Shown here piece after piece: positions 45,243-49,518 of a stretch of 49,518 nucleotides of DNA. The notes under the pieces are model-generated. The model was not told the origin of the DNA. It saw only the letters and a program-made list of their open reading frames with translations, and made no database searches. The DNA lies in contig NZ_JBMERD010000018.1 of the NCBI RefSeq assembly GCF_048820935.1, positions 1-49,518 of the forward strand, in the 5' to 3' direction. The DNA comes from Algicoccus sp048820935. Its GTDB lineage: Bacteria > Pseudomonadota > Gammaproteobacteria > Burkholderiales > Burkholderiaceae_B. The stretch's first letter is position 1. Each line of letters starts with the position of its first letter. Made by a program: the position numbers and the translations under genes.

Positions 45243-48200
45243 CAGTTGAGATCAAAGAGATCAAGGGCGGATTGAGCGTTCGAGGCTCAGGCGGTGGCGG
45301 CAAAGGCGGTGGCGGTTCAGCTCGCACGCCGGTTGAGTATCCGGATAGCGCGCGATCAATTTCATACGCTGTGCTGTTAGACGTAGTCTCCAACGGGGAG
45401 ATTGAAGGCTTTGTACATCCCAACGAGCCTTTGCGCGATGTGTATCTCGATGGCACGCCAATCCAGAACACAGACGGATCGCTCAACTTCGAGTCTGTGC
45501 AGATGGAGTACCGCGCTGGAACTGTCGACCAGACGCACATTCCAGGCTTTCCTGCATCAGCGCACACTATTTCAGTCGGCGTCGAGGTCAAGCAGAGCCA
45601 GCCGTGGACACAAACAGTCACAAACTCTGATCTATCTGCGTTGCGCGTCACTTTGCGCTGGCCGGCACTTTTGCGGGTTGTTGAGGAGGGCTCAAGCGCT
45701 GGAGATCGAACAGGCACACGTGTTGATTACGCAATAGATCTTGCGACTAACGGCGGTGTTTTTGTCGAGCAGTTTAGTACGCATGTAGAGGCTAAAGCGC
45801 GCAACTATGAGCGCACGCATCGTATTGATTTGCCGCCTGGCACAACGTGGACTATACGTGTCAGACGACTTACAGCTGACAGCACGAACGCGATGCTTGA
45901 GAACGCCTTTCATGTGCAGTCGTATGCTGAGGTTATTGACGGAAAATTTCGCTATCCGATGACAGCACTGGTTGGTCTGAAGGTAGATGCGCGTCAGTTC
46001 TCGCGCATTCCAACTCGCGCTTATCGACTGCGCGGTATGCGCGTCAGGGTGCCAAGCAATTACGATCCAGTTGCGCGGACTTACTCAGGCGTCTGGGATG
46101 GTTCGTTCAAGACAGCGTGGTCAAACAACCCAGCGTGGATTTATTATGACCTACTGACGAACAGGCTTTACGGCTTAGGCGATCGAATCAGCGCAGAGAT
46201 TCCTAATCGCTACGCGCTGTATCAGATCGGTGCGTACTGCGATCAGCTAGTACCTGACGGGCTTGGTGGGACTGAGCCGCGCTTTGTCTGCAACGTATTC
46301 ATTCAAAAAGAGGCGGATGCGTTGCGCGTGATCGGCGACTTGGCCAGCGTCTTTCGCGGCATCTCTTACTGGGCTGGTGGCATGGTTGAGCCGGTCGCAG
46401 ACATGCCCAGTGACGCAGTTTACACATATACTAACAGCAACGTCATTGATGGTATTTTTGAGTACGCCGGCGCAGACAGCACGACGCGCAAAACCGTTGC
46501 GCTCGTGTCATGGAATGACCCGAGTGATTTCTATCGCGCGAAAGTTGAAGTTGTCGAGGATAAAGCGGGCATTCAGCGCTTTGGCATTCGTAAAGAAAAG
46601 ATCACGTCCTTCGGGGCTACGTCGCGCGGGCAGGCAGCAAGGGCTGGCAATTTCTTACTCTACACGTCTAGAATGGAAGGCGGTGGCGTCACGTTTTCCG
46701 TTGGTTTAGATGGCGTCATTCCGCAGCCGGGCGACATCATTCGCATTGCTGACAAGAATAGAGCTGGGCGCACTATCGGAGGCCGGCTCAAAGCTGCCAG
46801 CGCGACGGTGCTGACGCTTGATAGAGATGTGTCAGCAGGCGCGACGCACATTGTTGTCAATCTTACAACAGGCGCAGCAGAAACTCGTGAAATTTTAAAT
46901 GCAGACGGCGCAACTGTAACTGTAAAATCTGCTTTTTCATCTACGCCAGCTGCCCAGGCGGTCTGGTCTGTTAGATACAGTGATTTGTCTGAGCAGTACG
47001 CGCGAGTCATTTCGATCGCAGAAAATGACGGGATTAGATTCACGATCAGCGCAGTAGATCACCACCCAGGCAAGCACGCAGCAATTGACAACGGTGTACG
47101 GCTAGACCCGCTGCCGGTGTCGGTTGTGCCGCCTCGTGTGCAGCGCGCTCCAACGAACATTCAAGTCACGCAGCATCATACCTTCCACCAGGGCACGACG
47201 CGCCAATACGCCGAAATCACGTGGGATGCGCCAGAATACGCAGCGACCTACGACGTGCAGTGGCGTCGCGACAATGGCGAGTGGGTGCAGATGCCGCGCA
47301 CTGGCGCAAGGCTTGTGCAAATTGAAGATATCTACGCTGGCACCTACATCGTCCGCGTTCGCGCAATCAATGCACTTGATGTGCCGAGCTTGTGGGCATA
47401 CTCAGCGCTTACAGAACTCACCGGAATAGCCGGTACACCCCCATCGGTTACACATTTGTCGGCAACCGGTGAAGTGATGGCGATTCGACTTGGTTGGGGA
47501 TATCCGGCAGGTCCGTCAATTATCGAGCGTGTGGAAATCAAGGCAAGTCTCGACAATGACTTTGGCAACAGTTATGTTTTAGCGCAGATTCCATTTCCAG
47601 CAAACAGCCATACGTTATATGGTCTTGGGTATTCCACTGAGACGTGGTTCTGGGTTCGCTTGATCGACAAAAACGGTTTGCCTGGTCCTTGGTATCCGTC
47701 TGAGTCTGGCGCGGGTGTGTTCGGAAAGCCCACACAGGACGCAGGTCAGATTCTTGACTATCTGGAAGGCAAAATCACTTCGGGCGAACTTGCTCAAGAA
47801 CTTGTTGCACCGATAGAAAGTATCCCTGACATCAAATCATCGCTTGAGACGCTTGAAGATACGCGTATTCCAAGCATAGAGAGCACATTAGGCGATCTTG
47901 GGATTGACGTGGGTGTACTCGACACACGCCTTGATCTGCTTGATTCGCTGACACTTGAGGAGCTCTCGCTGATAGACGGCGCAGGTCTATTATCTGTTGT
48001 CCGAGATTTGTCCAGCGAACTGGCGACGATAGATGTCAAGTCAGACGAAATCGCAGAGGCGGTTTTGCGTGCTGCGATTGAGACCGACAAGAACAAGCGC
48101 AGGCTGACGGATGCAGGGATTCAGGTTGACCCTGACACAGGCGAAGTCTATATCTACGGTTTGCGCCAAGCAGATGAACGTATTGACTCAGCAGAGATCA

Positions 48201-49518
48201 GACTTCAAGCTGCGGAAGCAAACATCAACTTGAAGGCCAGCACGAGCTACGTACAGCAGGCAATTCTTGAGGCTGTACTCGACCCATCTCAAATCGCTGA
48301 GTTGGGTGACATCTTCATGCGCTTGGGTCAAGCTGAGGTAGATATCAGCGGTTTGGACTCTGCGATTACACTCAAAGCGGATCAGCTTGAGGTGCAAGGG
48401 CAAGAAGTTCGCTTGAGTACGGCTGAGGGCAAGGTCGATGCCTTGGAAGGCCAGATCGCGTTCAAGGCGGACATCACAGAACTGGACGCAGTTGAGAGTC
48501 GTGTTTCATCTACCGAGATCACGCTGAACTCTCTTGATATTCCTTCGATCACGCAGTCTGTGACCGATGTGCGGGCGCTCAAGAAAGAGCAAGATGATCT
48601 CGCAAATGCGACGCTGCAAGACATTCTGACAGGCGAGCGCAATCGTCAGACGTTGGATGCTGGTATCGCACTTGCAGAGACAGAGTTGCGAGCGCACGTT
48701 GATGACGGCTTGAACGCCGAGGCATTGGCGCGTCAAAGCCTTGCGGTGCAGGTGAATGACAATCGAGCAGCGAGTGTTGCTGAGTCACGAGTTCTCGCAA
48801 ACGCGATTGAGGCTGAAGCGCAACAACGACAGAATTTAGCAGTGCAGGTGGGTGACAATTTATCCGCGATTGAAAGCGAAGCACTTACCAGAGCGAACGA
48901 AGATGAGGCACTGGCTGGACGCATTGACACAATGCAGATTGAAGTCGGTCAAAACACGTCCGCGATTCAGACTGAATCTCAGATTCGTGCGAACGAGAAC
49001 GAGACACTTGCGGGTCATGTGATGCAGGTTCAGTCTGTGTCAAAGAAAGCTACAGACAAATTGGCTGAAGCTCAATTGCAAGACATTCTGACAGGTGAGC
49101 GAAACCGACAGGGATTGGATGACGTGATAGCAGTTGCACGTCAGGAAGTCTTGACACACGTTGATGAAGGTCTGAATGCTGAGGCGCTGGCGCGTCAGAC
49201 GCTGGCAACGCAAGTTCAGCAAAATCGATCTCAGATCAGTGATACGCGTAGAGTATTGTCTGATCTTGATTCAACCCAAGCGCAAGTTAACGTTTCGCTG
49301 TTGTCGCGTATGGGCAATGCTGAGGGCTTAGTTGCAAGCCTTGAGGCGACAAAAATTACGGCAGCACAGGCTGAGTCGATTGCACAGTCAGAAGTCAGCG
49401 CAAGGATTGATGGACCTGAAGGCCTTGACGCAAAGGTGCAGAATCTTGAGGCGACAAAGGTTGACGCGACGGGTGCGACTTCGGTGGCGCAATCTGTTGT
49501 GAATTCGAGGTTTGGTAC
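45239..49518 (+). CDS. tip attachment protein J, 3' end outside window
   Basis: At least 1426 residues; the frame is open to the window end. It starts at ATG 45239 overlapping the I stop. N-terminal Gly-rich linker (LSVRGSGGGGKGGGGSARTP), then the conserved J hub (AVLLDVVSNGEIEGFVHPNE, WSNNPAWIYYDLLTNRLYGL, FRGISYWAGGM), fibronectin type III modules from about residue 625 (YAEITWDAPEYAATYDVQWR), and from about residue 850 a long coiled-coil region with internal repeats. It contacts the receptor and decides host range. Confidence 0.9.
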   Translation, partial: MTVEIKEIKGGLSVRGSGGGGKGGGGSARTPVEYPDSARSISYAVLLDVVSNGEIEGFVHPNEPLRDVYLDGTPIQNTDGSLNFESVQMEYRAGTVDQTHIPGFPASAHTISVGVEVKQSQPWTQTVTNSDLSALRVTLRWPALLRVVEEGSSAGDRTGTRVDYAIDLATNGGVFVEQFSTHVEAKARNYERTHRIDLPPGTTWTIRVRRLTADSTNAMLENAFHVQSYAEVIDGKFRYPMTALVGLKVDARQFSRIPTRAYRLRGMRVRVPSNYDPVARTYSGVWDGSFKTAWSNNPAWIYYDLLTNRLYGLGDRISAEIPNRYALYQIGAYCDQLVPDGLGGTEPRFVCNVFIQKEADALRVIGDLASVFRGISYWAGGMVEPVADMPSDAVYTYTNSNVIDGIFEYAGADSTTRKTVALVSWNDPSDFYRAKVEVVEDKAGIQRFGIRKEKITSFGATSRGQAARAGNFLLYTSRMEGGGVTFSVGLDGVIPQPGDIIRIADKNRAGRTIGGRLKAASATVLTLDRDVSAGATHIVVNLTTGAAETREILNADGATVTVKSAFSSTPAAQAVWSVRYSDLSEQYARVISIAENDGIRFTISAVDHHPGKHAAIDNGVRLDPLPVSVVPPRVQRAPTNIQVTQHHTFHQGTTRQYAEITWDAPEYAATYDVQWRRDNGEWVQMPRTGARLVQIEDIYAGTYIVRVRAINALDVPSLWAYSALTELTGIAGTPPSVTHLSATGEVMAIRLGWGYPAGPSIIERVEIKASLDNDFGNSYVLAQIPFPANSHTLYGLGYSTETWFWVRLIDKNGLPGPWYPSESGAGVFGKPTQDAGQILDYLEGKITSGELAQELVAPIESIPDIKSSLETLEDTRIPSIESTLGDLGIDVGVLDTRLDLLDSLTLEELSLIDGAGLLSVVRDLSSELATIDVKSDEIAEAVLRAAIETDKNKRRLTDAGIQVDPDTGEVYIYGLRQADERIDSAEIRLQAAEANINLKASTSYVQQAILEAVLDPSQIAELGDIFMRLGQAEVDISGLDSAITLKADQLEVQGQEVRLSTAEGKVDALEGQIAFKADITELDAVESRVSSTEITLNSLDIPSITQSVTDVRALKKEQDDLANATLQDILTGERNRQTLDAGIALAETELRAHVDDGLNAEALARQSLAVQVNDNRAASVAESRVLANAIEAEAQQRQNLAVQVGDNLSAIESEALTRANEDEALAGRIDTMQIEVGQNTSAIQTESQIRANENETLAGHVMQVQSVSKKATDKLAEAQLQDILTGERNRQGLDDVIAVARQEVLTHVDEGLNAEALARQTLATQVQQNRSQISDTRRVLSDLDSTQAQVNVSLLSRMGNAEGLVASLEATKITAAQAESIAQSEVSARIDGPEGLDAKVQNLEATKVDATGATSVAQSVVNSRFG
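48614..49222 (+). repeat. repeated coiled-coil module inside J
   Basis: The segment starting LQDILTGERNRQTLD at 48614 and containing HVDDGLNAEALARQ recurs at 49076 (LQDILTGERNRQGLD ... HVDEGLNAEALARQ), 462 bp or 154 residues apart, with high DNA identity. Shorter related units (VQVNDNRA, VQVGDNLS) lie between. Confidence 0.75.

Overview
The window looks like the left three quarters of a temperate, siphovirus-like prophage in a proteobacterium. It opens with the 3' half of a tRNA-Met(CAU) gene whose anticodon stem is typical of Beta-/Gammaproteobacteria, followed directly by a tyrosine integrase pointing back at the tRNA, the usual arrangement at an attL. The phage carries a HicAB and a BrnTA toxin-antitoxin pair, an HK97-type head and a lambda-type tail. 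I cannot name the host; a betaproteobacterium is my best guess. The right attachment site and lysis genes are not in the window. The last gene (tip protein J) runs off the end.

Layout. (1) 72-14201, minus strand: a long leftward early operon with integrase, excisionase-like protein, a MazG-like pyrophosphohydrolase, an antirepressor under a C4-type antisense RNA, an HNH nuclease, SSB, an Acb2/Tad1-type cyclic-nucleotide sponge, DUF551 and DUF2303 proteins and many small unknown proteins. Two plus-strand membrane-protein genes (about 4.1 and 9.1 kb) and a tRNA-like sequence with a shortened anticodon arm interrupt it. The operon appears to be driven by a repressor-controlled promoter at about 14.6 kb, whose leader carries an rrn/lambda-type boxA. 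(2) 14.7-17.7 kb: lysogeny accessory genes (lipoprotein, HIRAN protein, a BrnA remnant, HicAB-type toxin-antitoxin pair, exported protein). (3) 17.8-18.7 kb: immunity region with a CI-like S24 repressor, a YdaS/Cro-like protein and shared 14-bp operators. (4) 18.8-26.5 kb, plus strand: CII, Ref/DUF968-like nuclease, two DUF1376 replication proteins (one fused to HNH), a DnaB helicase interrupted by a class 3 intein, RusA, an SPFH protein and a Q-like regulator. (5) 26.5-27.3 kb: a late promoter with an immediate terminator (pR'/tR'-like) and a divergent BrnTA toxin-antitoxin pair.

(6) 27.4-38.4 kb: packaging and head genes (HNH/P-loop protein, TerS, TerL, portal, ClpP-like protease, capsid, connector proteins). 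Between capsid and connectors lies an unusual glycosyltransferase plus methyltransferase pair. (7) 38.5-39.0 kb: a Bro-N antirepressor insulated by two strong terminators. (8) 39.07-49.5 kb: tail genes (tube, G/GT chaperones with a -1 slippery heptamer, tape measure, M, L, K, I, J).

How it fits together: CI and Cro probably act at the 18.5 kb operators and again at the 14.6 kb operators. CII, the C4-controlled antirepressor and the boxA leader tune early expression. Q probably releases late transcription through the terminator at 26.6 kb. The most notable items are the class 3 DnaB intein with an Asp-to-Asn change in its first LAGLIDADG motif, the C4 antisense/antirepressor locus, the anti-CBASS-type gene, the glycosyltransferase whose conserved N-terminus has no start codon in frame, the tRNA-like RNA lacking a full anticodon arm, and a duplicated hairpin leader.
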